NCBI GenBank assembly: GCA_015665265.1
Contig: JADFAM010000105.1
Coordinates: forward strand, 1-44,694
Length of the DNA: 44,694 nt
From: Flavobacterium sp.
Lineage (GTDB): Bacteria; Bacteroidota; Bacteroidia; Flavobacteriales; Flavobacteriaceae
Reading direction: 5' to 3'
The notes under the pieces were generated by a model that made no database searches, had not been told where the DNA came from, and was given only the letters and a program-made list of their open reading frames with translations. Shown in pieces: positions 1-8,542 of the stretch; position 1 is the stretch's first letter; each line of letters opens with the position of its first letter. The position numbers and the translations under genes are program-made.

Positions 1-20
1 TTGCTTTATTAGGTTTTTTT

Positions 21-485
21 TTACTCAACCCTAATTTTTTTAGGTTTTCTAAAATATTTAAAAGGCACAAATAACATTCCAAAACACTCACCATCATGTT
101 TCATTAACTTCTTATGATGAATTTTGTGTGCTTTTCTTAAACCTAACAAGTACCAGTTTTTTGTGTGTTTAAACCACTTAAACCTTTGATGAATTAACAC
201 ATCATGAACAACAAAATATGCAACACCGTAAAGCATGATCCCAAATCCAATCGCTGCTAAAAAATAGATTTTTTGTTCTAAACCAAAATATATAGACAAT
301 GAACTAGGTAAGGCAAAAATGATAAAAAACAGGTCATTTTTTTCAAAGAAATTTTTATACTTTGGTTGATGATGATCTTCGTGTAAATACCATAAAAAAC
401 CGTGCATCACAAATTTGTGAGTACACCAAGTTATGCCTTCCATGACTAAAAAAGTAATTAAAGTTGTTAAAGCTAAAAGTATCAT
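21..485 (-). CDS. crtZ: Beta-carotene hydroxylase (CrtZ type)
   Basis: A 154-residue membrane protein of the fatty-acid-hydroxylase/CrtZ superfamily, expected to add the 3 and 3' hydroxyls to beta-carotene to give zeaxanthin. The di-iron histidine clusters are visible: H28, H35, H38 and H39 (HxxxxxxHxxHH), H94 and H99, and H120, H123 and H124 (HxxHH). Hydrophobic stretches at about 1-20, 50-65 and 72-93 fit membrane helices. Its ATG overlaps the crtB stop codon by one base (TAATG), so the two are translationally linked. It is the last crt gene visible; a lycopene cyclase (crtY) would be expected just past the left edge, but only 20 bases remain and no start is seen there. The function is assigned from family motifs and operon context. 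Confidence 0.9.
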   Translation of the reverse strand: MILLALTTLITFLVMEGITWCTHKFVMHGFLWYLHEDHHQPKYKNFFEKNDLFFIIFALPSSLSIYFGLEQKIYFLAAIGFGIMLYGVAYFVVHDVLIHQRFKWFKHTKNWYLLGLRKAHKIHHKKLMKHDGECFGMLFVPFKYFRKPKKIRVE

Positions 486-1327
486 TAAATCATATTTAAT
501 TTATACTTTACATAGCTTCTTGCTAATAAATTAATTTTCATGGGATCAGATATTCTTACCCTAGTTTCAATAATTTGCGATGATGGAACATTATTTAATT
601 TTTTCAATAATCTTCTAAAGTACCTGTAAGCCATGTAGACTCCAAATTTAGCCTCTACAGGCAATTTAAGGATTCCATGATTAAACGCATAATTAAAATC
701 ATCTTCGATTTCCTGAATGATGAGTTGCTTAGATTCAGTATCTAAAGAAGTTAAATCTATGTTTGGAAAATACGATCTATTAAGTATTTCAAAATCATCT
801 TTTAGGTCTCTTAAAAAATTCACTTTTTGAAATGCAGAACCTAGTCTCATCGCTGCACTCTTTAATTCATTGTATTTTTTTTCATCACCATCTACAAAGA
901 CTTTCAAACACATTAAACCTACAACATCAGCCGATCCATAAATATATTCATCATACTCTTCTTTTGTAGTATACATAGATTTTGAAAGATCTGCCCGCAT
1001 ACTTTTTAAAAAAGACTTTACTAAATCATCTGTTATATTATATCTTTTAACAGTTGCTTGAAAAGAATTTAAAATTGGATTAAGGCTGATACCATTTTCA
1101 AGTGCCTTGTAATATTGATTTTCAAAATCATCTAACAACTCTTCTTTTTTGTAATCATGAAAAGTATCAACAATTTCATCGGCAAAACGAACAAAACCAT
1201 AAATATTATAAATTGCATACCTAATGGTAGGTGACAACATTTTAACAGCCATAGAAAATGATGTACTATATTTCTTAGTTACCAGTTTACTAGTATCAAA
1301 ACTAACTTGATCAAATAAATCCTTCAT
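485..1327 (-). CDS. crtB: Phytoene synthase
   Basis: A 280-residue all-helical squalene/phytoene synthase that joins two geranylgeranyl diphosphates into phytoene, the committed step of carotenoid synthesis. The two aspartate-rich Mg-diphosphate motifs are present: D50-E-I-V-D54 in the first, and N170-F-L-R173-D174 followed by D177/D178 in the second. The YGFVRFADEIVD context is typical. Length is normal for the bacterial family. Start and stop each overlap the neighbouring gene by one base (TAATG junctions with crtI upstream and crtZ downstream), so expression is probably tightly coupled. No geranylgeranyl diphosphate synthase gene is in the window. Confidence 0.95.
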   Translation of the reverse strand: MKDLFDQVSFDTSKLVTKKYSTSFSMAVKMLSPTIRYAIYNIYGFVRFADEIVDTFHDYKKEELLDDFENQYYKALENGISLNPILNSFQATVKRYNITDDLVKSFLKSMRADLSKSMYTTKEEYDEYIYGSADVVGLMCLKVFVDGDEKKYNELKSAAMRLGSAFQKVNFLRDLKDDFEILNRSYFPNIDLTSLDTESKQLIIQEIEDDFNYAFNHGILKLPVEAKFGVYMAYRYFRRLLKKLNNVPSSQIIETRVRISDPMKINLLARSYVKYKLNMI

Positions 1328-2790
1328 TAAACTCTTGTTTTTTGTATTAATTCTGCTGTAATTTTTCCTGATATTAATGAAGGGGGAACACCAGGTCCAG
1401 GCACAGTAAGTTGTCCTGTGAAATATAAATTTTTAACTTTTTTACTTTTTAACTTAGGCCTTAAAAATGCTGTTTGTAATAATGTATTAGCCATGCCATA
1501 AGCATTACCTCCATAAGAATTGTATTCTTTTTTAAAATCATTTACACAAAAAGATTCTTTAAAAATAATACTATTTCTAACTTCCTGTTTTGTAATATTT
1601 TCAAATCTATCCATAATTTTATCAAAATACTTATTTCTCAGTTCTTCAGTATCTTCTAGATCTGTTGCTAAAGGTATTAAAAAGAAACCATTTTCTTTAC
1701 CTTCTGGAGCAGAATTAGGGTCAGTTAAAGAAGTAAAATTGGCATAAAAAAGTGGAGCTGTAGGCCATTGTGGGTCATCATAAATTTCTACAGCATGTTT
1801 ATCAAAGTCGGTATCAAAAAATAGATTATGATGATTTACATTTTTTAATTTTTTATCAAACGCAACATAAAACAATAATGATGAAGGTGCAAAGGTTTTC
1901 TTAGCCCAATAAGATTCAGAATATTGTCTATAAATAGAATCAAGTAATGTCTCTGTATGATGGTAATCCGCACCACTTAATACTAAGTCTGTATTAATTT
2001 GTTCCCCATTAACTAATAAGCCAGTTACTTTCCCTTTTTCAACAATTATTTTTTCAACATCACTGTTAATTTCAAAAGTAACACCTAATTCTTCAGCTAA
2101 TTTTTTCATACCTTCAACTACACTATACATACCCCCTTCAGGGTGCCAAGTACCTAAACCAAAATCAGCATAATTCATAAAATTATAAAAAGCTGGAGTA
2201 TTATTGGGTTTAGCTCCTAGAAATAAAACTGGAAATTCTAAAATTTGAATAAGTCTATGACTTTTAATTTTCTTTCTAACCTGTTTGCTAACTGTAGAAA
2301 AAAATTGAGAAACTCTTGAAACTGTTGTAGGAGTGACCAACTCTAATGGAGAAACGCCAGGTTTGTATACTAAATCTTCAATAGCTGTTTCATAATTATC
2401 TTTTGCAGATTTAAGGAATTTCATTAAATGTTTTGAACTACCCTGCTCCTCTTCTTCAAACATGTCATAAATGTCTTTTAGATTACCTTGAACAGTTAAT
2501 GAATCTTCTTTCCCAAAAAAGACTTTGTAGGCTGGATTTAATTTTTGAAGTTTGTAATAATCTGATGGTTTTCTTCCAAAATCAGCAAAAAAACGTTCAA
2601 AAACTCCAGGCATCCAATACCAAGATGGACCTATATCAAAAATAAAACCCTCTCTTTTTATTTGTCTAGCTCTTCCGCCTATAGTGTTGTTTTTCTCTAA
2701 AACAGTTACATCATATCCCATCTTTGACATATAACAAGAAGCTGCAAGTGAAGAAAATCCAGAACCAATAATATATATATTTTTACTCAT
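1327..2790 (-). CDS. crtI: Phytoene desaturase
   Basis: A 487-residue FAD-dependent CrtI-type desaturase converting phytoene to lycopene in several steps. The N-terminal Rossmann dinucleotide-binding motif is at residues 8-14 (GSGFSS, with Ser in place of the usual third Gly), followed by an acidic beta-2 end and the GGRA motif near residue 38. The C-terminal FAD motif (GxTVPGPGVPPSLISG-type) lies near residues 456-472. It is the first gene of the crtI-crtB-crtZ operon. A consensus TAnnTTTG box overlaps an inverted repeat 10-25 bases upstream of its ATG. The 62-bp gap from the B12-domain regulator gene holds this promoter, though read-through from the regulator is also possible. Confidence 0.95.
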   Translation of the reverse strand: MSKNIYIIGSGFSSLAASCYMSKMGYDVTVLEKNNTIGGRARQIKREGFIFDIGPSWYWMPGVFERFFADFGRKPSDYYKLQKLNPAYKVFFGKEDSLTVQGNLKDIYDMFEEEEQGSSKHLMKFLKSAKDNYETAIEDLVYKPGVSPLELVTPTTVSRVSQFFSTVSKQVRKKIKSHRLIQILEFPVLFLGAKPNNTPAFYNFMNYADFGLGTWHPEGGMYSVVEGMKKLAEELGVTFEINSDVEKIIVEKGKVTGLLVNGEQINTDLVLSGADYHHTETLLDSIYRQYSESYWAKKTFAPSSLLFYVAFDKKLKNVNHHNLFFDTDFDKHAVEIYDDPQWPTAPLFYANFTSLTDPNSAPEGKENGFFLIPLATDLEDTEELRNKYFDKIMDRFENITKQEVRNSIIFKESFCVNDFKKEYNSYGGNAYGMANTLLQTAFLRPKLKSKKVKNLYFTGQLTVPGPGVPPSLISGKITAELIQKTRV

Positions 2791-2799
2791 CAGTTTTTT

Positions 2800-2815
2800 T
2801 TGTTGAACAAATATA
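2800..2815 (-). promoter_or_regulatory. crtI promoter -7 box with overlapping inverted repeat
   Basis: Read on the minus strand, TATATTTG (2815-2808) matches the Bacteroidota -7 consensus TAnnTTTG exactly. It overlaps a perfect 11-base inverted repeat, TTGTTCAACAA (2810-2800), directly before the crtI ATG at 2790. A TTG at 2831-2829 lies only 13 bases upstream of the box, closer than the usual spacing for a -33 element. The repeat would cover the transcription start, a good place for a repressor such as the adjacent MerR-type protein. The operator role is inferred. Confidence 0.5.
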
Positions 2816-2852
2816 ATTATAAGTCAAACAAGACAGTGTTTAATAATTAATA

Positions 2853-3746
2853 TTATATTTCTTTTAACAAATCAGATATTGTTGGATACAATGAAATTTT
2901 TGATTCAAAATCATAACTTTTAAATTCCATCGCCTTTCTACCAACAGCAATTAGTGAGTGATTAGATTCATTTAAAATAGAGTCTAATTCATTAAAATAA
3001 TCTTCTATAATATCATCATAGGGTCTTACTGTCATTGAAGTAATAAAACAGACATTTTCATCTATATCAAAAAAGTAGCTTAAATTATCTAGTGGCAAAC
3101 TTTGACCTAGATAAATAGTTTTAAAACCTCTAAGTACTAATTCATAATTTAAATAGAGTAAGCCTAATTCATGAATTTCATTTTCGGGTAAAAACAAAAC
3201 AAATATTTTATTTGTATTAACTTGAGTATATCTTAATTCTTCTGTGTTAATTTGAATTTTTTGAGTGATTAAATTTGATATAAAATGTTCATGAGCTGGC
3301 AGTAATGTTTCTGTTTGCCAGAGCAAACCAACATGTTCTAAAAAAGGAATAAATACTTCTTTAAAAATATCTCTAAACGTTTTTTTATGAAGTAATCTAC
3401 TGTAGGTGTTGTTAAACAGAGATTTATCAAATTGAAACATAGACAATTTGAAAGAGTTTATTGCTTCATCATTAATGGCTTCATCAAAAGCTAATTCTCT
3501 GGCTATGATCAAAATTTGATCATCATCCATTTGAGCAATTTTAGATATTTTATAATTATTGTTATTTAGAAGAACAATATTTAGAAGTTTCTGTAAATTT
3601 TTATGGGAATAATGTCTGATATTGGTTTCTGTTCGTTCTGGAGATAAAAGTGAATATCTTTTTTCCCAAATACGAATAGTATGAGCTTTTATACCAGAGA
3701 TATTCTCTAAATCTTTGATACTGAAATTTTTCTTTATATTATTCAA
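2853..3746 (-). CDS. MerR-family regulator with B12-binding domain (CarH/LitR-like)
   Basis: A 297-residue transcription factor. Residues 7-75 form a MerR winged helix (FSIKDLENISGI, then TIRIWEKRY and the RHYS wing). Residues about 95-165 match the helical cobalamin-cap domain and 178-297 a Rossmann-like B12-binding domain. The hallmark Wx9EH motif is W143 to E153-H154, and the lower-ligand motif ExHxxG is E190-I-H192-E-L-G195. In CarH photoreceptors adenosylcobalamin binds here, the dark tetramer represses crt genes, and light breaks it. The residue after the Trp is Q144; in Thermus CarH this position is the light-state ligand H132. The start is TTG: an in-frame stop lies four codons upstream and the first internal Met (74) falls after the DNA-binding domain. 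It sits 62 bp before crtI and is divergent from an ECF sigma gene. Confidence 0.88.
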   Translation of the reverse strand: MNNIKKNFSIKDLENISGIKAHTIRIWEKRYSLLSPERTETNIRHYSHKNLQKLLNIVLLNNNNYKISKIAQMDDDQILIIARELAFDEAINDEAINSFKLSMFQFDKSLFNNTYSRLLHKKTFRDIFKEVFIPFLEHVGLLWQTETLLPAHEHFISNLITQKIQINTEELRYTQVNTNKIFVLFLPENEIHELGLLYLNYELVLRGFKTIYLGQSLPLDNLSYFFDIDENVCFITSMTVRPYDDIIEDYFNELDSILNESNHSLIAVGRKAMEFKSYDFESKISLYPTISDLLKEI

Positions 3747-3865
3747 ATTAAAGAAATTTTAAATTTTAATCAAGATAATATAATTAATTAATTCTATAAA
3801 AAAAATTAAAAATTTTGTAACTTTTAAAATACTTTACACACCTATATAAATATACTAGTCAAATA

Positions 3866-4360
3866 TTGCAAAACGAATTAGAAATAAAATTTTTAAATGA
3901 TTTTGAAAAAAATCAAAACATTGTTCACAAAATTTGTAGAATATATACTACAAATCAAGATGAACACAATGATTTGTTTCAAGAAATTACTATTCAAGTA
4001 TGGAAAAACTATTCTAAATTTAGAGGAGAAGCTAAATTTAGTACATGGATGTATAGAGTAGCTTTGAATACAGCCATTTCATTATTTAGAAAATCAAAAA
4101 GAAGAATAAAAACACAAGATTTCAGTACTGTAAGTTACAAAATAGAGTATGTAGACTACGATAACACAAAAGACCTTCAATTGAATGCATTATACAAAGG
4201 AATTAGAGGTTTAAATGATATTGAGAAAGCTTTAATGTTTTTATACTTGGAGGATAAACCCTATAAAGAGATTGCTAAAACTTTAGGTATTACAGAGGTA
4301 AATGCCAGAGTCAAAATGAATAGAACGAAAGAGAAACTTAAAAAAATATTAAACCCATAA
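3866..4360 (+). CDS. ECF-type RNA polymerase sigma factor
   Basis: A 164-residue sigma-70 family protein with only sigma-2 (about residues 10-80, including the core-binding DLFQEITIQVWK and the FSTWMYRVALNTA segment) and sigma-4 (about 115-160, YKEIAKTLGITEVNARV helix-turn-helix), which defines the ECF class. The start codon is TTG; the next in-frame Met is residue 63, inside sigma-2, so TTG is the likely initiation site. It is divergent from the CarH-like regulator, with 119 bp between the starts, and is followed after 13 bp by a membrane protein gene that may encode its anti-sigma factor. The position beside crt genes recalls LitS of Streptomyces and CarQ of Myxococcus, but a role in carotenoid or light response is inferred from location only. 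Confidence 0.9.
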   Translation: MQNELEIKFLNDFEKNQNIVHKICRIYTTNQDEHNDLFQEITIQVWKNYSKFRGEAKFSTWMYRVALNTAISLFRKSKRRIKTQDFSTVSYKIEYVDYDNTKDLQLNALYKGIRGLNDIEKALMFLYLEDKPYKEIAKTLGITEVNARVKMNRTKEKLKKILNP

Positions 4361-4373
4361 AAAATTAAAATAT

Positions 4374-5018
4374 ATGGATTTAGCTAATTATAAGAAAGTC
4401 TGGAAGAACCAGCCTGAAGAAAAAAATAAAATTTCTGCTTTAGAAATTTATAAAATGACTCAATCAAAATCTAACTCTATAGTAAAGTGGATTTTTATAA
4501 TTGGACTACTTGAATTTGTTTTTTGGTTTGCCATAAATTATTTAGGCAATAAAAATGGGGCTCTTGAACCTTATGAAAAATTAAATCTAATTAACTTTAT
4601 AGATAATTTCAACTATTTCCATTATGTAGTTGTAGTGTTATTTTTAATACTTTTCTACAGAAATTTTTCTCTAATATCTACTGTAGACGACACAAAAACA
4701 TTGATGAAAAATATCTTATTGGTTAGAAAAACAGTAAAATGGTATGTGTATTATAATCTGTTGAACGTAGTAGTTTTTTCAATTATTTTAAACATTTTAA
4801 TTTTTAACACACCTGAAGGAATTAATATTCTTTCAGGTATTGATAATGAAAGCTTTAATCAAAAACATATGATGTCTGTTTTTATAATAGCTCAAATAGT
4901 AGTTATAGCTATTATGATACTAATATTGTGGCTTTTTTACTACCTTCTCTATGGAATTCTGTTAAAGAAATTAAATAAAAATTATAAGGAATTAACAAAA
5001 TTGAATGAAATAAGTTAA
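4374..5018 (+). CDS. Four-helix membrane protein, possible anti-sigma factor
   Basis: A 214-residue protein not recognised as a named family. Residues 1-35 are hydrophilic and probably cytoplasmic (a YKKVWKNQPEE-like start). Four hydrophobic segments follow at about 37-57, 81-97, 124-145 and 166-196, and a short basic tail ends the protein. It begins 13 bp after the ECF sigma gene and ends the short operon. Unrelated or very divergent membrane proteins in this position often bind and hold their sigma partner, as CarR does for CarQ. No anti-sigma zinc motif (HxxxCxxC) is present, so the assignment rests on gene order and the soluble N-terminus. It could instead be an unrelated membrane protein. 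Confidence 0.7.
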   Translation: MDLANYKKVWKNQPEEKNKISALEIYKMTQSKSNSIVKWIFIIGLLEFVFWFAINYLGNKNGALEPYEKLNLINFIDNFNYFHYVVVVLFLILFYRNFSLISTVDDTKTLMKNILLVRKTVKWYVYYNLLNVVVFSIILNILIFNTPEGINILSGIDNESFNQKHMMSVFIIAQIVVIAIMILILWLFYYLLYGILLKKLNKNYKELTKLNEIS

Positions 5019-5044
5019 AAAAACTCTGTAAAATAGTGGCTTTT

Positions 5045-6070
5045 TTATTCTTTAAAAACTTTCAATTCATACTCTAATTTTTCTAACATTTCTTCAGAAA
5101 AATCTAGATGAGTAACTATTCTAATTTTACCATCGCCCATTGGAGTCAATAAAATATTTTTTTTAGACATACTGGAAATAAAATCATCAGCATTTAAATA
5201 ATCCTCAACATAAAAAATAATAATATTAGTTTCAACAGGTTCTACTTTTTTCACATAGGATAAAGAATTTAAAACCAGTTCAATATGTTTTGCTTTTTTG
5301 TGGTCTTCTGCCAAACGCTCTATATGATTATCAAAAGCATAAATAGCTGCTGCTGCCAAAAACCCAACTTGACGCATGGCGCCTCCAAACAATTTTCTAA
5401 TTCGAAATGCTTTTGCAATATGCTCTTTAGTTCCTAATAAGATTGAACCTACAGGCGCTCCTAATCCTTTAGATAAACAAATTGAAATGGTATCAAATAA
5501 TTCTCCATATTGTTTTGGGGATTCGTTTTTAGCAACCAAAGCATTAAATAATCTAGCACCATCCAAATGATAATCTAAATTATTATGTAAGCAAACTTCC
5601 TTTATTTTTTTCAATTCTTCAAAATTCCAACAAGCTCCTCCTCCTTTATTCGTTGTATTTTCAATACAAACTAATCTTGAATAAGGTACATGAATATCTG
5701 CTCTTCCTGCTGCTGCAGTTTCTAATTGCTCAGCCGTAAACATTCCTCGATGTCCATCTATTAACTTACAAGAAACCCCAGAATTAAATGCTGCACCACC
5801 ACCTTCATAATTGTAGACATGTGCCCATTTATCGCAAAATAATTTATCTCCAGGCTGTGTATGTAATTTAATGGCAGTTTGATTTGCCATTGTACCAGAA
5901 GGAAAAAATAAAGCTGCTTCCATACCAAACATTTTGGCTGCTTTTTCTTGTAATAAATTTACTGAAGGATCACTATTAAAAACATCATCGCCAACTTCTG
6001 CACGCATCATTGCTTCCAACATACCTTTAGTTGGTCTTGTAACTGTATCGCTTATTAAATCTATCTTCAT
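5045..6070 (-). CDS. ltaE: Low-specificity L-threonine aldolase
   Basis: A 341-residue PLP-dependent fold-type I enzyme that cleaves L-threonine (and allo-threonine) to glycine and acetaldehyde. The N-terminal SDTVTRPT and GDDVFNSDPSVNLLQ signatures are intact. H84 would stack on the cofactor, D170 (DGAR) would contact the pyridine nitrogen, and K201 (SLSKGLGAPVGS context) is the Schiff-base lysine. Length is normal. Its ATG lies 3 bp after the stop of the metalloprotease gene on the same strand, so the two are probably co-transcribed, although no functional link between them is obvious. The 26 bp to the convergent membrane-protein gene hold no convincing terminator. Confidence 0.92.
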   Translation of the reverse strand: MKIDLISDTVTRPTKGMLEAMMRAEVGDDVFNSDPSVNLLQEKAAKMFGMEAALFFPSGTMANQTAIKLHTQPGDKLFCDKWAHVYNYEGGGAAFNSGVSCKLIDGHRGMFTAEQLETAAAGRADIHVPYSRLVCIENTTNKGGGACWNFEELKKIKEVCLHNNLDYHLDGARLFNALVAKNESPKQYGELFDTISICLSKGLGAPVGSILLGTKEHIAKAFRIRKLFGGAMRQVGFLAAAAIYAFDNHIERLAEDHKKAKHIELVLNSLSYVKKVEPVETNIIIFYVEDYLNADDFISSMSKKNILLTPMGDGKIRIVTHLDFSEEMLEKLEYELKVFKE

Positions 6071-6073
6071 TTG

Positions 6074-8467
6074 TTAATTGTTTCCAATGGGAGAACCATC
6101 TGGAATTTTTGGAGTTATTGGTTTTATAAATTTAGTAGGATTCTTCTTAAAATTTAAGATCATTTTAATCATATCTTTATGATAGATTTTTTGAATACCT
6201 GGTGTTTTTGAATTGTTTAGTAGTGAGCTAATTTTATCAATTTTATCATTTACAATAGCATTTACTTGCCAATACATGTCTTTATTAGATGACAAATGAA
6301 ACAGATGATTCAATACTTGGTAATTCACAATATTTTGTAATTCTTGGTAGTAAGAGTCTTCATATGATTTTTGAAATGAATTTGAAATAAGGTCGTCTAA
6401 AACTTCAACTAATCCTAGCTGACTACTATCAAGGCTATTATGTTGAACTAGTCTTGTTACCCTCTCAGGATGCAATAGTATTCCTAGAGTCATTGCAGAT
6501 GCAGTTTCAACTGCGCCAAATGGATCAAAGGCAACACCTGTTTTACTTTTAAAAGATTCTCTAGTCCTTCCATAATTAAATGCTCTTGGAGGAAATAAGT
6601 CTAATATTTTTTTTGGTATGGCAAGTTCTTCAACGCTCAAAGTCTTAATAACAGATACTAAAGCTTTTCGTTCTAATTTACCAGGTATTCTTTTTACAAT
6701 TGTATTGCCATCGTCTTTTATGGCGTATGTATAATCTAGACCTCCTATCATTTTGATAACTCCCTCAGTTTGATATCTATGCAAAAAGTACAATGGAACA
6801 AAAACATCCTCTAAAACTGAAAACGGTTGATTAGATTTTATATTATCTTTTGAAAAATTTGCTATTGAATTTCTTCTAATAGATAATAAATTTTCTAATT
6901 CTTCAGATACATCTGATCCATTATCCCATAAATGAGCATAAGCATGTGCACTTCCTTGGGGTCTTGCATCTTGATCTGAAATAAAACGAGCACCTTTTTT
7001 AAAAGCTTCATCTAATAATTTACTTAAACTAGCATCTTCATCCCCTAAATATTCACCGTATGAATAAGCAATTGATACTTTATCCCAGTCTCCAATCTTT
7101 GTATCGTAGGCATCTGTAAAATCTACTTTTCCATCTTTAATTGACAATGTAGGATGAGGATAATCCATTACTGAAGACCTTCCTTTTGTACTTGCTGCAA
7201 AATTATGAGCAAGACCAATTGTGTGACCTACTTCATGAGCAGACAATTGTCTAATTCTAGCTAAAGCCATTTCAAGTGCAAACTGATCGCTTGTATCGTC
7301 ACTAGCATAGGGAGCCTGTAGCGCTTGAGCTATTAAAAAATCTTGACGAATCCGTAAAGACCCTAAACTTACGTGCCCTTTTATAATTTCTCCTGTTCTT
7401 GGGTCTGAAACAGAACTTCCATAACTCCACCCTCTTGTGGACCTATGCACCCATTGAATCACGTTGTATCTTACATCTAACAGATCCGCATCTTCCGGTA
7501 ACATTTTTACTTGAAATGCATTTGTAAATCCAATTGACTCAAAAGCTTGATTCCACCATCTAGCACCATCCAAAAGTGCAGATCGAACAGGTTCTGGAGT
7601 TCCTCTGTCTAAATAATAAATAATAGGTTCTACAGCTTCGCTTTTAGCAGCATTTGGATTTTTCTTTTGTAGTCTATGGCGATAAATAAATCGTTTTTTT
7701 ATAGACTCGTTCACAGGAGTAGCATAATCTAAATAAGACATTGCATTGGCACCAGATCTAGGATCAAACTTTCTTGGTGTATACTTATTATCTGGCAACT
7801 CAATAAAAGAATGATGTTGATTAACAGTTACCGAAGTTGATGTTGGTACCACACTTCTTATGTCATATCCCTTTGGTACCCCTTTAAACGTTACCATTAC
7901 ATCAAATTCTACATTTTTAGGGAATGCTCTTGTTCTTTTTAAATTTATAGCGCTTCTAGATCTATCAAGAGTATATTTACCCTGCTTTTTTGCTGATAAA
8001 CGCCCCATGACTCCGTGTGCATCTCTTATAAAGAAAGAGGTTGCATCAACCAAATACTTACCATTTTTAGTTTCTTTAATTACAAAACCTTTGAGTATGG
8101 ATTTAGCAAAAGCTTGTTCAACAGATTTTTTTTCTTCGATATTGTTAGTTATCGCCCTGTAATATTGATTTGGTTGAATTAAAAGTAATTTATTTCCAGC
8201 TTTAATAAATTTAACGACCCTTGTATTTCCTAATTGACCTCTATCTAGACCAATGTCATTTGAACCTATACCTTCAGAAAGCGCATTTACGTATAAAAAT
8301 TCTTTATCTAGGTTTTCGATTTCTAGGAATATTTTATCATTACTATTATCATAATAGAATGTGAAATACCCATCGTATCTAGTAATATTTTTATTATCCT
8401 TAAAAAATTGAGCAAATCCTTGAGCAGAAAAACTCAAAAACAATAATGCTAAAATTAGTTTTTTCAT
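6074..8467 (-). CDS. Secreted zinc-dependent metalloprotease (DUF5117-type metzincin)
   Basis: A 797-residue exported protein from the chosen ATG; a start 33 bp further upstream would put 11 unrelated residues before a clean signal peptide (MKKLILALLFLSFSAQGFAQ), so it is not used. The catalytic zinc site is HEVGH at 411-415 with the third ligand H421 (HExxHxxGxxH). A Met-turn, SVMDYP with M434, follows, so it is a metzincin. The N-terminal 200 residues resemble the DUF5117 domain of large Bacteroidota proteases, with repeated beta-rich segments. Substrate is unknown; periplasmic or surface protein degradation is likely. No C-terminal T9SS domain is seen. It is followed 3 bp later by threonine aldolase. 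Upstream, at 8486-8501, lies a small hairpin sequence, ATTGTA-AAAA-TACAAT. Confidence 0.88.
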   Translation of the reverse strand: MKKLILALLFLSFSAQGFAQFFKDNKNITRYDGYFTFYYDNSNDKIFLEIENLDKEFLYVNALSEGIGSNDIGLDRGQLGNTRVVKFIKAGNKLLLIQPNQYYRAITNNIEEKKSVEQAFAKSILKGFVIKETKNGKYLVDATSFFIRDAHGVMGRLSAKKQGKYTLDRSRSAINLKRTRAFPKNVEFDVMVTFKGVPKGYDIRSVVPTSTSVTVNQHHSFIELPDNKYTPRKFDPRSGANAMSYLDYATPVNESIKKRFIYRHRLQKKNPNAAKSEAVEPIIYYLDRGTPEPVRSALLDGARWWNQAFESIGFTNAFQVKMLPEDADLLDVRYNVIQWVHRSTRGWSYGSSVSDPRTGEIIKGHVSLGSLRIRQDFLIAQALQAPYASDDTSDQFALEMALARIRQLSAHEVGHTIGLAHNFAASTKGRSSVMDYPHPTLSIKDGKVDFTDAYDTKIGDWDKVSIAYSYGEYLGDEDASLSKLLDEAFKKGARFISDQDARPQGSAHAYAHLWDNGSDVSEELENLLSIRRNSIANFSKDNIKSNQPFSVLEDVFVPLYFLHRYQTEGVIKMIGGLDYTYAIKDDGNTIVKRIPGKLERKALVSVIKTLSVEELAIPKKILDLFPPRAFNYGRTRESFKSKTGVAFDPFGAVETASAMTLGILLHPERVTRLVQHNSLDSSQLGLVEVLDDLISNSFQKSYEDSYYQELQNIVNYQVLNHLFHLSSNKDMYWQVNAIVNDKIDKISSLLNNSKTPGIQKIYHKDMIKMILNFKKNPTKFIKPITPKIPDGSPIGNN

Positions 8468-8542
8468 ATGTAATATTTTTGAATAATTGTAAAAATACAA
8501 TAATTAATAATGAATTAAAATATTCATTAAATTCTCTTTTTA

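Noticed and set aside
1..20. Possible start of a lycopene cyclase gene at the left edge
   Set aside because: Only 20 bases follow the crtZ stop and no start codon is visible.
3816..3838. TGTAA-N13-TTACA as an operator for the regulator/sigma intergenic region
   Set aside because: Only five base pairs and in very AT-rich DNA; not convincing beyond chance.
5019..5044. Possible terminator between the membrane protein and threonine aldolase
   Set aside because: The A and T runs flank sequences that do not pair into a stable stem.
8468..8500. Upstream start for the metalloprotease
   Set aside because: It adds 11 unrelated residues in front of a normal signal peptide.
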